A DNA stretch of 64,000 nucleotides, from the NCBI GenBank assembly GCA_964574325.1, contig CAZNMY010000003.1, forward strand, positions 1 to 64,000. The letters are read 5' to 3'. The translations under genes and the position numbers were made by a program. The DNA is from CAMDPA01 sp964574325. Lineage in GTDB: Bacteria > Pseudomonadota > Alphaproteobacteria > Rhizobiales > Hyphomicrobiaceae. The notes below the pieces were generated by a model. The model ran no database searches. It was not told where the DNA came from and saw nothing but the letters and a program-made list of their open reading frames with translations. Shown here piece by piece: positions 49,136-58,182 of the stretch; within the stretch, counting starts at the first letter, position 1, and each line of letters starts with the position of its first letter.

Positions 49136-50755
49136 TTATCGGCCATCCTCGACGATCATCGCGGCTGCCTTCTCCGCGATCATCATCGTCGGCGCCGCCG
49201 TGTTACCGGACGTTATCGTCGGCATGACGGAGGCATCGGCAACCCGGAGCCCTGCGATGCCGCGAACCCTCAGCCGCTGATCGACCACCGCCCCGGGATC
49301 GCTGTCGGCCCCCATCCTGGCCGTACCGACCGGGTGGAAGATCGTCGTCGCGATATCACCGGCAGCCTCGAGCAGACCTGCATCGCTGCCACCGTCTGGA
49401 TCACCCGGCAGGATCTCCCGAGGACTGAAGCGCGACAACGCCGGCTGTCCGACGATCCGCCGCGCGAGCCGCACCGCGTCCAGCATGACCCGGCGGTCTT
49501 CCGCCGTCGCCAGATAGTTCGGCTTGATCCGCGGCGGCGTAGCAGTGTCCGGCCCGGCGAGGCGCACCCAGCCGCGGCTCGTCGGATGCGCGTTGCAGAC
49601 GCTGGTCGTGAACGCCGGGAAATCGTGCAGCGGCGCTCCCCACCGGTCGAGCGACAGCGCCTGTACGTGGAACTGCACGTTGGCGCGCGGCTGCGAAGCG
49701 TCGGAGCGGGCGTAGAGGCCGAGTTGCGCCGGCGCCATCGTCAGCGGTCCGCGGCGCAGCAGCGCGTAGCTCGCCACCATGCCGAGCCGCCCCAGCTTCG
49801 AGTGGTAGATCGTGTTGAGCGTTTGCGCGCCGGTGATCTTGTGGATCAGGCGGACCTGCAGGTGATCGGATAGGTTCTGGCCGACACCCGGCAGATCCCG
49901 CACCGTCGCGATCCCGTTCTCCTCGAGATGCGCGCCCGGACCGATGCCCGACGCCATCATCAGATGCGGTGTACCGATCGACCCGGCCGCCAGGATGACC
50001 TCGCCGCGCGCGTTCGCCCGCCGCACCACCCCGTCCTGCCGCCAGCTCAACCCCGTCGCGCGCCCGCCCTCGACATGGATGCGCTCCACGAGACAGCCCG
50101 TTTCGAGCCGCAGGTTGTGTCGTCCGAGAACGGGCTTCAGAAAGCCCCGCGCCGACGTCCACCGCACGCCGCGGCGCTGCGTGACGTGGTAGAACGACGA
50201 GCCCTCGTTGTCGCCGCTGTTGAAATCGTCGCGCAGCGGAATGCCGGTCTGCCCCGCCGCTTCCCGGAAAGCATCGAGCAGCGGCCACGACACGCGCTGC
50301 GGCTCTACCCGGCACTCGCCGCCCTTGGCATGAGTGGCACTCGCTGCGCCGAAATAGTCCTCGTGCGCCTTGAAGTACGGCAGCACTTCGTCCCAGCCCC
50401 ATCCCGGCAAGCCCATCGCGCGCCAGGAGTCGTAGTCCTCGGCCTGTCCACGCATGTAGATCATGGCGTTTATCGCCGACGATCCGCCGATCACCTTGCC
50501 GCGCGGATAAGGCAGGCTGCGGCCGTTGAGGCCTTCTTCGGGCTCGGTCTTGAACATCCAGTCCGAGCGTGGATTGCCGATCGAGTAGAGATAGCCGACG
50601 GGCACGTAGTACCACAGCCAGTCGTCGTCGCCGCCCGCTTCGAGCAGCAGCACCCGCCTGCCCCCGACTTCACTGAGCCGGTTCGCAAGCAAGCATCCAG
50701 CCGAGCCCGCACCGACGATGACGATGTCGTAGTCGCCTTCCAACGTCCCGGTCAT
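49136..50755 (-). CDS. GMC-family FAD-dependent oxidoreductase (choline dehydrogenase-like)
   Basis: A 539-residue flavoprotein that oxidises an alcohol group. The FAD motif is IVIVGAGSAGCLLANRLSE near the start. GMC signatures include YPRGKVIGGSSAINAMIYMR and AAGSIGTPHLMMASGIGP. The catalytic region is FHPVGTARMG with the terminal DASVMPTITSGNTAAPTMMI. The His-His or His-Asn catalytic pair falls in these two last segments. The substrate is not predictable. The start at 50755 lies 37 bases downstream of the epimerase gene on the same strand. Confidence 0.9.
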   Translation of the reverse strand: MTGTLEGDYDIVIVGAGSAGCLLANRLSEVGGRRVLLLEAGGDDDWLWYYVPVGYLYSIGNPRSDWMFKTEPEEGLNGRSLPYPRGKVIGGSSAINAMIYMRGQAEDYDSWRAMGLPGWGWDEVLPYFKAHEDYFGAASATHAKGGECRVEPQRVSWPLLDAFREAAGQTGIPLRDDFNSGDNEGSSFYHVTQRRGVRWTSARGFLKPVLGRHNLRLETGCLVERIHVEGGRATGLSWRQDGVVRRANARGEVILAAGSIGTPHLMMASGIGPGAHLEENGIATVRDLPGVGQNLSDHLQVRLIHKITGAQTLNTIYHSKLGRLGMVASYALLRRGPLTMAPAQLGLYARSDASQPRANVQFHVQALSLDRWGAPLHDFPAFTTSVCNAHPTSRGWVRLAGPDTATPPRIKPNYLATAEDRRVMLDAVRLARRIVGQPALSRFSPREILPGDPDGGSDAGLLEAAGDIATTIFHPVGTARMGADSDPGAVVDQRLRVRGIAGLRVADASVMPTITSGNTAAPTMMIAEKAAAMIVEDGR

Positions 50756-50792
50756 CGATCTTGGACGCTCCCCACGACAATCATGCCTTCGA

Positions 50793-51800
50793 TCATATCT
50801 TCCGTGCCCGCAAGGCGCCGATCGTATCCGCCAGGCTCTGCTTGATGCTGATCTCGGGTGTCCAGCCGATCTCGCGGCGGATCTTGTCGTTCGAGATGTT
50901 CCACAGCTTGCCCTTCAGCATGCCGGCGAGGTCCGGCGTCAGCGACTTCGGCCCCCCGGTGAGCTTGCTCGACAGCGAGTCGAGGAACGGCAGCGCCGGC
51001 ATGATGAACGGCGGCAGCGTCATCATCGGCCGCGGGATCTTCGCGTCGATAGCGTGCATCGTCTGTGCGATCTCGGTAACCGAAGGTTGCCGGTCGTTGA
51101 TCGCGATGAACCGCCCCTTGGCACCGCGTTCGATGACGAGCCGATGCGCCCGGGCGACATCGCGCACATCGACATAGGGGTAGTTGAACGGCGGTGCGCC
51201 GAACTGCAGGGCGCCCTTCATGATCGTCTCGACGAAATCGATCGTCGGCGTATTGCGCTGGAAACCGGGGCCGCCGCACGCGCCCGGCAGCACCGTCGCG
51301 AAGTCGAGGTCGAGCTCCGAAGCGAGCTGCCACGCCCGCTTCTCGCCCTCGGTCTTGGCGCGGACGTAGGGTACGCGCGTATCCTCCGTCCATGCGCTCT
51401 CCGCGACCGGCGCCCCACCGGGCAGCGACATCGGCAGCGTCACCACCGACGATGTCATCACGACACGCTTCACACCGGCCTTGTGTGCGGCGCGCAATGT
51501 CGCTTCCGCGCCATTCACGCTCGCTCGGATGATCTCGTTCTCCCGTCCCGGCGCGTGCAGCGCATAGACGGCTGCCGCGTGAACGACAGCGTCCTGCCCG
51601 CTCATGGCTGCGACGAGGCTGTCGGGCCGATCGAGATCGCCCTCGACGATTTCCACGGCCCCGAGCGCGCGCAGATGATCCGAGCGGGCGGCGTCGCTCG
51701 CGTTGCGCAACGAGCCGCGAACGGTATGGCCGGCGCCGATCAGGTCCGCCACCAGATTGGTGCCGAGATGACCATTGGCGCCAGTCACGAGAATTCTCAT
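50793..51800 (-). CDS. NAD-dependent epimerase/dehydratase family protein
   Basis: A 335-residue extended short-chain dehydrogenase. The NAD motif is ILVTGANGHLGTNLVADLI, with VHAAAVYALHAPG and the catalytic triad region including VPYVRAKTEGEKRAW (YxxxK). It resembles dihydroflavonol-reductase/NDP-sugar epimerase-like enzymes of broad substrate range. ATG 51800 gives the nucleotide-binding start. It is probably cotranscribed with the GMC gene. Confidence 0.85.
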   Translation of the reverse strand: MRILVTGANGHLGTNLVADLIGAGHTVRGSLRNASDAARSDHLRALGAVEIVEGDLDRPDSLVAAMSGQDAVVHAAAVYALHAPGRENEIIRASVNGAEATLRAAHKAGVKRVVMTSSVVTLPMSLPGGAPVAESAWTEDTRVPYVRAKTEGEKRAWQLASELDLDFATVLPGACGGPGFQRNTPTIDFVETIMKGALQFGAPPFNYPYVDVRDVARAHRLVIERGAKGRFIAINDRQPSVTEIAQTMHAIDAKIPRPMMTLPPFIMPALPFLDSLSSKLTGGPKSLTPDLAGMLKGKLWNISNDKIRREIGWTPEISIKQSLADTIGALRARKI

Positions 51801-51979
51801 CCGGGAAAAGCCTTCTGCGGCCGCCAGCGCTCTGTTTCGCAGGAGGCGATATTGTAACTTACCACCGGCTTCATGCGAAGCTGGCCGGCCCCTGTACCGT
51901 CTTTGGATATAAGCATCCGACCTACGCATCTGGCTTGGGGGTGGATTGGCGTGACGTCCAATTGAGCCGCGACGCCACA

Positions 51980-52699
51980 TCAGCTCTTCGATGGCCGCGC
52001 CCACTCCGCCATTTGAATCCGGTGCAGGAAGCGCCGACGCTCGCCCTTGCGCATCAACGGCACCTTGACGCGGTCTGCGAGGCAATGAGGCACGAGCGCC
52101 TGCGTCCGGCGGTGCAGATCCTGCGGCCGGTCCATGCGGCAGATGTGGGGACCCGCCAGAACCAGGAGCCGCGACAGTTCCAGTTCCCTGAACCCCAGCG
52201 TGTCGAGCTGGCGCACGGTATTGATCAGGTAATGCAGATTGGGACCCGAGATGCCGGATGCCGCACGGATCAGCCGGATCTGAGTGGTCAGCGGCAATCG
52301 CCCGGCGTAGCTGGGGTGCGTGCGCTCTGCAACGTAGGCGATCACGGGCACCCGCCGCCCCGTGCCGTCCTCGATCCGGGCCGAAAGGGTCTGCTCGCGA
52401 TAGACGCCGTTGATCTGCTCCCGCGCCCTGAGATATCCGAGCGTCTGCGCGGCCCGGTCGGGTGAGACCCGGAACGCGACGCCGGCACAAGCTCCGCCGC
52501 GGTCGAGCCCCAGCACAAGGCCCGGCCGCTGATGCGTCCCGCGGTGGTGCGTCGAGTAGATGTAGAAGCCGCGCCGCCAGCCTTCCACGCGCGCCGGCAC
52601 CGCTTCCTCGAACTCGAATCCCGGCCGCCACATCAGCGAGCCGTAGCCGAAGATCCAGAGGGCAGGCCCGCACTCTTCTTCACCTGGCACAGCGGTCAC
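51980..52699 (-). CDS. ChaC-like gamma-glutamylcyclotransferase
   Basis: A 239-residue enzyme of the ChaC family, which cleaves gamma-glutamyl amino acids or glutathione to 5-oxoproline. The hallmark GYGSLMW (IFGYGSLMWRPGFEFEEAVP) and the following WRRGFYIYSTHHRGTHQRPG, CAGVAFRV and YLRAREQINGVYREQTL with its Glu are visible. It lies 15 bases downstream of tyrC on the same strand and may be cotranscribed with it. Confidence 0.9.
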   Translation of the reverse strand: MTAVPGEEECGPALWIFGYGSLMWRPGFEFEEAVPARVEGWRRGFYIYSTHHRGTHQRPGLVLGLDRGGACAGVAFRVSPDRAAQTLGYLRAREQINGVYREQTLSARIEDGTGRRVPVIAYVAERTHPSYAGRLPLTTQIRLIRAASGISGPNLHYLINTVRQLDTLGFRELELSRLLVLAGPHICRMDRPQDLHRRTQALVPHCLADRVKVPLMRKGERRRFLHRIQMAEWARPSKS

Positions 52700-52713
52700 C
52701 GCTCGCTTGTCCC

Positions 52714-53688
52714 TCAGGACTTTGCAGATGGAGAAGGTGGCGCGACCACGGTGGCCTCGCCGCGGCCGAAGTTCGGTGCCGCCGTATCCTGCCCCGCCTG
52801 GATCACGCCCTTGCGGATTTCACGTGCTTCGGCGAACAGCCGGAACAGCGTATCGCCGTCGCCGTAGCGGATCGCCCGCTGCAGATGCGACAGATCCTCG
52901 GCGAACCGCCCGAGCATCTCGATCACGGCCTCGCGGTTGTTCAGGAACACGTCGCGCCACATCGTCGGATCGGACGACGCGATGCGCGTGAAGTCACGGA
53001 AGCCGCCGGCCGAGAACTTGATCACTTCGCTGTCGGTCACCCGGCCCAGGTGCGCCGCCGTGTTGACGATGTTGAACGCGATCAGATGCGGCACGTGGCT
53101 GGTGATCGCGAGCACCATGTCGTGATGCTCCGGCGACATGATCTCGACCTTGGAGCCCATCGCTTCCCACAGCGCGCGCAGCCGCCCGGTTGCCGCTTCG
53201 TCCGTGCCCGGCGGCGGCGTCAGGATGCACCAGCGGTTGTCGAACAGCGTCGCAAACCCCGATTCCGGCCCGGAATATTCGGTTCCGGCAATCGGATGTC
53301 CCGGCACGAAATGCACGCCTTCGGGAATATGCGGACCCACATCGCGCACGACGGCGCCTTTGACCGAGCCGACGTCGGTCACGATCGCGCCGCGCGTGAG
53401 CCGCGGCCCGATCTCCTCGGCGATCGCCCCGTAGACGCCGACCGGCGAGCACAGGATCACGAGATCGGCGCCCTCCGCGGCGTCGGCTGCGCTGCCGAAC
53501 GCCTGCGAGATCAGCCCCAGCCGCAGCGCGGTTGCGCGCGTCGCTTCCGTACGGGCATAGCCGACGATCTCGCGGGCGAGACCTCCCCGCCGCATCGCGT
53601 GGCTGATGGATGATCCGATCAACCCGATGCCGATCAGCGCCACCCGCTGAAACTGTGGGCTTCCCTGCGCCATCAAGCGGCCTGCCAT
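52714..53688 (-). CDS. tyrC: Prephenate/arogenate dehydrogenase
   Basis: Oxidative decarboxylation step in tyrosine synthesis. The 324-residue protein has the NAD motif VALIGIGLIGSSISHAM, a conserved VTDVGSVKGAVVRDVG, the catalytic His region VPGHPIAGTEYSGPE, and FSAGGFRDFTRIASSDPTMW. The ATG at 53688 overlaps the hisC stop (TGATG), so both are coupled. The hisC-tyrC order is usual for the order. Substrate preference between prephenate and arogenate is not resolved. Confidence 0.93.
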   Translation of the reverse strand: MAGRLMAQGSPQFQRVALIGIGLIGSSISHAMRRGGLAREIVGYARTEATRATALRLGLISQAFGSAADAAEGADLVILCSPVGVYGAIAEEIGPRLTRGAIVTDVGSVKGAVVRDVGPHIPEGVHFVPGHPIAGTEYSGPESGFATLFDNRWCILTPPPGTDEAATGRLRALWEAMGSKVEIMSPEHHDMVLAITSHVPHLIAFNIVNTAAHLGRVTDSEVIKFSAGGFRDFTRIASSDPTMWRDVFLNNREAVIEMLGRFAEDLSHLQRAIRYGDGDTLFRLFAEAREIRKGVIQAGQDTAAPNFGRGEATVVAPPSPSAKS

Positions 53689-54794
53689 CACTGTGCTCGA
53701 CCGAGGAAATCGCCGAGTGCCGCCACGACCGCGTGGTTGTCGCTTTCCGTGCCGACGGTCATGCGCAGGCAATCCGGCAGCCCGTATCCGGCCACCCGCC
53801 GCAGGATGATGCCGCGCGACTTGAGGAACTCGTCGGCCGCGGCCGCACCCTTCTTTGTGTCGCCTTGGGCGAAGTGGATGAGCAGAAAATTGCCGACCGA
53901 CGGCGTCACCTCGAGCCCGAGCTTCGGCAGTTCCGCGGAGAGCCACGTCAGCCACCGCTCGTTGTGCTCGACCGACCGCTCGACGTGCGCGCGGTCCTCG
54001 ATGGCAGCGACGCCTGCCGCGATCGCCGGCCCGGACACGTTGAACGGTCCGCGGATCCGGTTCAGCACGTCGGCGATGGCGGCCGGGCAATAGCACCAGC
54101 CCAGCCGCAGCGAAGCGAGCCCGTGGATCTTGGAGAACGTCCGCGTCATCACCGTGTTCTCGGTCGTCGCGACGAGCTCCAGCCCCATCTCGTAGTCGTT
54201 GCGCCGGACGTACTCGCCGTAGGCCGCATCGAGCACCAGCAGCACGTCGGACGGCAGCTTCTCGCGCAGCCGCCGCACTTCCTGGAACGGCACGTAGGTG
54301 CCGGTCGGGTTGTTCGGGTTCGCCAGGAACACGACCTTCGTGCGTGGCGTGACCTTCTTCAGCAGCTCGTCGACATCCGCCGTGTACTTGATCTCCGGCG
54401 CAACCACCGGCGTCGCCCCGCTTGCAAGGATCGCGATCGGGTAGACCAGGAAGCCGTGCGTCGTGTAGAGCCCTTCGTCGCCCGGCCCGAGATAGGCCCG
54501 CGCGAGCAGGGCCAGCAGGTCGTCTGAGCCCGCACCACACACGATCCGGTCGGCGTTGAGGCCATAGGCGTTCGCGATCGCTTTGCGCAGCGGTGTCGCC
54601 CCGCCGTCCGGATAGAGCTCGAGCTCCTTCGCCACGTCGAGATAGGCAGCCCTGGCCCGCGGCGATGGACCCAGTGGCGTCTCGTTGGACGACAGCTTGA
54701 TCGGCTTGACGCCGCTCGCCAGCGAATGCTCGCCCGGTACGTAGGCCGTGATATCGAGCACACCGGGCTTCGGCGTCGGGTGTTTGGCGGTCAT
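53688..54794 (-). CDS. hisC: Histidinol-phosphate/aromatic aminotransferase
   Basis: PLP-dependent class I/II aminotransferase of 368 residues that makes histidinol phosphate and, in this gene order, probably also acts on prephenate or aromatic keto acids. Motifs include IKLSSNETPLGPSPRARAAY, FLANPNNPTGTYVP, VLDAAYGEYV and the PLP-lysine region TFSKIHGLASLRLGW. ATG 54794 gives the usual N-terminus. It is divergent from folA with about 90 bases between them. Confidence 0.92.
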   Translation of the reverse strand: MTAKHPTPKPGVLDITAYVPGEHSLASGVKPIKLSSNETPLGPSPRARAAYLDVAKELELYPDGGATPLRKAIANAYGLNADRIVCGAGSDDLLALLARAYLGPGDEGLYTTHGFLVYPIAILASGATPVVAPEIKYTADVDELLKKVTPRTKVVFLANPNNPTGTYVPFQEVRRLREKLPSDVLLVLDAAYGEYVRRNDYEMGLELVATTENTVMTRTFSKIHGLASLRLGWCYCPAAIADVLNRIRGPFNVSGPAIAAGVAAIEDRAHVERSVEHNERWLTWLSAELPKLGLEVTPSVGNFLLIHFAQGDTKKGAAAADEFLKSRGIILRRVAGYGLPDCLRMTVGTESDNHAVVAALGDFLGRAQ

Positions 54795-54884
54795 GTCGGG
54801 ACCTGTGGTAGGAAAAACGGTGGAGCGCGCTGATTGATAGTCGAGCCCGTTCCGAAATGAAAGCGCACGAGGTGGCACTGTCAC

Positions 54885-55397
54885 ATGCGGATCTCGATCA
54901 TCGTGGCGGCGGCGGAGAACGGCGTGATCGGCGACGGCGGCGCCATGCCCTGGCGCATGCCATCCGACCTCAAGCGGTTCCGCTTGCAGACCATGGGAAA
55001 GCCGGTCGTTATGGGCCGCAAGACCTTCCAGTCACTACCCAAGGCATTGGATGGAAGAGATAATATCGTAGTGACGCGTGATCGTTCGTTCCGGGCCGAA
55101 GGCGTCGAGACGGTGACGAGCCTCGACGACGCGCTGATCCTGGCGGCTGCCCATGCAACCCGCCGCGGCTGCGACGAGGTGCTGGTGATCGGCGGCGGCG
55201 AGGTCTATGCCGCCGCACTCCCGCGCGCCGACAGGGTCTATCTCACCCGCATTCACGCAGCGCTGTCCGGCGATACGACCTTCCCACCACTCGATTCGTC
55301 GCTTTGGCGGCTCTCGTCCGAGGAGCCGATTCCGCAGGGCCCGAAGGACGACTACGAAGCAACACTGATGATCTTCGATCGGTTTCCCGAGACTTAA
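54885..55397 (+). CDS. folA: Dihydrofolate reductase
   Basis: Reduces dihydrofolate to tetrahydrofolate with NADPH. The 170-residue protein has the family start ISIIVAAAENGVIGDGGAMP followed by WRMPSDLKRFR, the VVMGRKTFQSLP motif, the VLVIGGGEVYAAAL segment and a terminal EATLMIFDR. Asp in the MPSDLKRF context is the catalytic acid. It precedes the hflKC genes on the same strand, as is common in this order. Confidence 0.95.
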   Translation: MRISIIVAAAENGVIGDGGAMPWRMPSDLKRFRLQTMGKPVVMGRKTFQSLPKALDGRDNIVVTRDRSFRAEGVETVTSLDDALILAAAHATRRGCDEVLVIGGGEVYAAALPRADRVYLTRIHAALSGDTTFPPLDSSLWRLSSEEPIPQGPKDDYEATLMIFDRFPET

Positions 55398-55763
55398 TCA
55401 TCCACGCTCAAACCACTGGGCTTGAACCGGCGTGCGGCGCTACCAATGTGCTGGTTGCGGTTTGCGCTACCGGAAGGCCATCGCTATAAGTGCGGCGGCT
55501 CGGTTCCCGGGTCTGACGACTTCGGAACATCGGTTGTGTAGCAGCAGGACGTGAGGGGGCGTTGCAGCGCTCGGTCGTGAATCGAGCCACGGTGCCTCGG
55601 ATCGCCTTTTTGTCATCTGCGGCTTTGCTCTGTCGCGCGGAGAAGTCCGTCGTGCGGAGACGAATGCCGGTCCAAGAGAAATTCCCTTCATTCGGGCGCT
55701 CGATCTGTGTCCAGTGAATCTCTGCGATGAAGTGCTTCATCCCTGCGAAGGAAGGCTGGACGG
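55398..55763. other. Intergenic region between folA and hflK
   Basis: No supported gene. Near 55415-55470 the minus strand has tRNA-like fragments (TTGGTAGCGC, GGTTCAAGCCC) without an anticodon arm, so I treat it as chance or remnant sequence. The right part is the hflK promoter region. Confidence 0.55.
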
Positions 55764-56912
55764 ATGCCTTGGAATAATCAGAACGGCGGCGGCGGTGGCG
55801 GCGGCTGGAAAAGCGGCGGCGGCAGCGGCGGCGGCGGTGGCGGGCCATGGGGCCAGGGCGGCGGCGGTGGTGGCGGCAACCAGCCTCCCGATCTCGAGGA
55901 TATCTTGAAGCGAGGTCAGGATCGCCTGAAGCAGGTGATGCCCGGTCCCGGCCTTCCAGCCCCGTTGTTCGTGCTGCTCGGCCTTCTCGGCATGGCGGTC
56001 GTCGGCTTCTACGCCTTCACGTTCCAGGTCAAACCCGACGAGCAGGGCGTTGTTCTGCGCTTCGGTCAGTTCGCGCGCACCGAGCCGCCCGGACTGCACC
56101 TGCGGTGGCCTTATCCGATCGAGGAAGTGCGGCTGCCGCGCGTCCTGCAGCAGCGCATAACCCAGGTCGGCACGCGTCCCGCGATCCGCGGCAGCGCCGG
56201 CGCGATGCGGGATCATCCCGAGGAAAGCCTGATGCTCACCGGCGACGAGAATATCGTCGACGTGAACTTCACGGTCTACTGGCGCATCCGGCCCGATCGC
56301 GACCCCAAGACCGGCAAGCTCGGCGTCGAGCAGTATCTGTTCAACATCGAGGCGCCCGAGAACACGGTCACCGAGGTCGCCGAGAGCGTCATGCGCGAAG
56401 TCGTCGGCCAGACCGAGCTTCAGCCGATGTTGACCGAGGCCCGCCAGAAGATCGAGCAGGAAGTCCAGCGGCTCATTCAGGGCGTGCTCGACATCTACGG
56501 CTCCGGCGTTCGCGTCGACCAGGTCCAGCTCCAGAAGGTCGATCCGCCCAACGAGGTCATCGAGAGCTTCCGCAACGTCCAGGCCGCCCGCCAGGACCGC
56601 GACCGGCTCCAGAACGAGGCGCAGGCGTACGCCAACCAGAAGGTTCCCGAGGCGCGCGGCGCGGCCGAGCGCATCCTGCTCGAAGCCGAAGGCTATAAGC
56701 AGCAGACGGTGGCCGAGGCGCTGGGCCAGACCTCCCGCTTCCTCAAGGTCTACGACGAATACAAGAAGGCACCGGAGGTTACGCGCCGTCGTATGTATCT
56801 CGAAACGATGGAACGCGTGATGGGCGGCGCCGACAAGATCATTCTGGACAACAAGAACGGGCAGGGTGTCGTTCCCTACCTGCCTCTCGACCAGCTGCAG
56901 CAGAAGAAGTGA
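55764..56912 (+). CDS. hflK: FtsH protease activity modulator HflK
   Basis: SPFH/prohibitin-type membrane protein that forms a cage with HflC around FtsH and tunes its proteolysis. The 382-residue protein has a Gly-rich N-terminus, one membrane segment (about residues 72-92) and the SPFH domain beginning VKPDEQGVVLRFGQF, with PYPIEEVRLPRVLQ and a coiled C-terminus rich in EAQAYANQKVPEARGAAER. The hydrophilic linker before the membrane helix is full length. hflC follows. Confidence 0.95.
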   Translation: MPWNNQNGGGGGGGWKSGGGSGGGGGGPWGQGGGGGGGNQPPDLEDILKRGQDRLKQVMPGPGLPAPLFVLLGLLGMAVVGFYAFTFQVKPDEQGVVLRFGQFARTEPPGLHLRWPYPIEEVRLPRVLQQRITQVGTRPAIRGSAGAMRDHPEESLMLTGDENIVDVNFTVYWRIRPDRDPKTGKLGVEQYLFNIEAPENTVTEVAESVMREVVGQTELQPMLTEARQKIEQEVQRLIQGVLDIYGSGVRVDQVQLQKVDPPNEVIESFRNVQAARQDRDRLQNEAQAYANQKVPEARGAAERILLEAEGYKQQTVAEALGQTSRFLKVYDEYKKAPEVTRRRMYLETMERVMGGADKIILDNKNGQGVVPYLPLDQLQQKK

Positions 56913-56922
56913 GGGGATAAGC

Positions 56923-57819
56923 ATGCGTACTTTCTTCGCCGGTATCCTGCTCCTGCTGGGCGCGGCTGCGGCCGCCGCCTACGCCTCGCTGTTCATCGTC
57001 CATCAGAACCAGCAGGCGATCGTCCTGCGGTTCGGCGATCCGCGCAACATCATCACCACGCCCGGCCTGAACTGGAAGCTTCCGGGCGTCGAGACGGTGG
57101 AGTACTTCGACAAGCGCATTCTCGATCTCGACACCGCCCCGCAAGAGGTCACGGTGTCGGACCAGAAGCGTCTCGTCGTCGACGCCTTCACCCGCTATCG
57201 CATCACGCAGCCGCTGAAGTTCTACCAGACCGTGCGCAGCACGCAGAACGTGCGCTCTACGTTGGGTCCGATCGTCGACAGTTCGATGCGCCGCGTGCTC
57301 GGCAACGCGACCTTCGCGGAAGTCGTTCGCGACAAGCGTGAAGACCTCATGAAGCGGATCGCGCGCAATGTGAACGAGGAAGGCAAGGAGTTCGGCATCG
57401 AGGTCGTCGACGTCCGCATCAAGCGCGCCGACCTCCCCCGGCCCAACTCGCAGAGTGTGTTCGCCCGTATGAAGACCGAACGCGAGCGGGAGGCAGCCGA
57501 GTTCCGCGCCGAAGGTACAGCCGCCGCGAACCGCATCCGCGCCACCGCCGACCGCGAGGTGACGGTGCTCACCGCGGAGGCCACCCGCAAGTCCGAGCAG
57601 CTGCGCGGTGAAGGCGACGGCGAACGCAACCGCATCTTCGCGGAAGCCTTCGGCAGGGACGATGCATCGCGCGACTTCTTCGCGTTCTATCGCTCGATGC
57701 AGGCCTACGACAGCTCGATGGCGGCCAACAAGGGCACGCGTATGCTGCTCTCTCCCGACAGCGAGTTCTTCCGCTACTTCAACAATCCCCTCGGGCAGGC
57801 AGGCCAAGCCAGGAAATGA
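56923..57819 (+). CDS. hflC: FtsH protease activity modulator HflC
   Basis: Partner of HflK with the same SPFH fold, 298 residues. It has an N-terminal membrane segment (FFAGILLLLGAAAAAAYASL) and the LFIVHQNQQAIVLRFGDPRN start of the domain. It also has QPLKFYQTVRST, DVRIKRADLPRPNSQSVFAR and ATADREVTVLTAEATRKSEQ. The stop overlaps the DUF2065 start (ATGA). The hflK-hflC-DUF2065-degP order is conserved in the order. Confidence 0.95.
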   Translation: MRTFFAGILLLLGAAAAAAYASLFIVHQNQQAIVLRFGDPRNIITTPGLNWKLPGVETVEYFDKRILDLDTAPQEVTVSDQKRLVVDAFTRYRITQPLKFYQTVRSTQNVRSTLGPIVDSSMRRVLGNATFAEVVRDKREDLMKRIARNVNEEGKEFGIEVVDVRIKRADLPRPNSQSVFARMKTEREREAAEFRAEGTAAANRIRATADREVTVLTAEATRKSEQLRGEGDGERNRIFAEAFGRDDASRDFFAFYRSMQAYDSSMAANKGTRMLLSPDSEFFRYFNNPLGQAGQARK

Positions 57820-58001
57820 GCGATCTCGCCGTGGGCCTCGGCCTCGTGCTCGTCATCGAAGGGCTGATCTGGGCCTTGGCCCCGTCGGCCGGCACGAGGC
57901 TGCTGGCGGCTGCCGCAGCAACGCCACAACAGGCGTTGAGAATGTCCGGCCTGATCGCGATCGCGGTGGGCGTCGGCATCGTGTGGCTGGTGCGTGGGTA
58001 G
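57816..58001 (+). CDS. DUF2065 family small membrane protein
   Basis: A 61-residue protein with two hydrophobic helices (LAVGLGLVLVIEGLIWALAP and SGLIAIAVGVGIVWLV) and a short loop. It matches the DUF2065 (YjeT-like) family, which is usually linked to hflC. It overlaps hflC by ATGA. Function unknown; a role in membrane protein quality control is inferred. Confidence 0.85.
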   Translation: MSDLAVGLGLVLVIEGLIWALAPSAGTRLLAAAAATPQQALRMSGLIAIAVGVGIVWLVRG

Positions 58002-58182
58002 GACCGGGGGCGGCGGTATGCCCGTCGTGCCCTCCGGGAAGCGGTTCCCGGCCGGATCACGTCGAACTGAACCGCTCGGCCGTCGACGGTCGTTGACACG
58101 AGGGTGCCGTCGGTCTGAATCTATCATGCTGCCGCTTGGCCCGCCGAGTCGGGCATCGACTTTTTTACCGGGAGACCGCCTC

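Noticed and set aside
55408..55480. tRNA-like fragments on the minus strand between folA and hflK
   Set aside because: D-loop-like and T-loop-like strings are present, but there is no anticodon arm or matching acceptor stem, so no tRNA is called.
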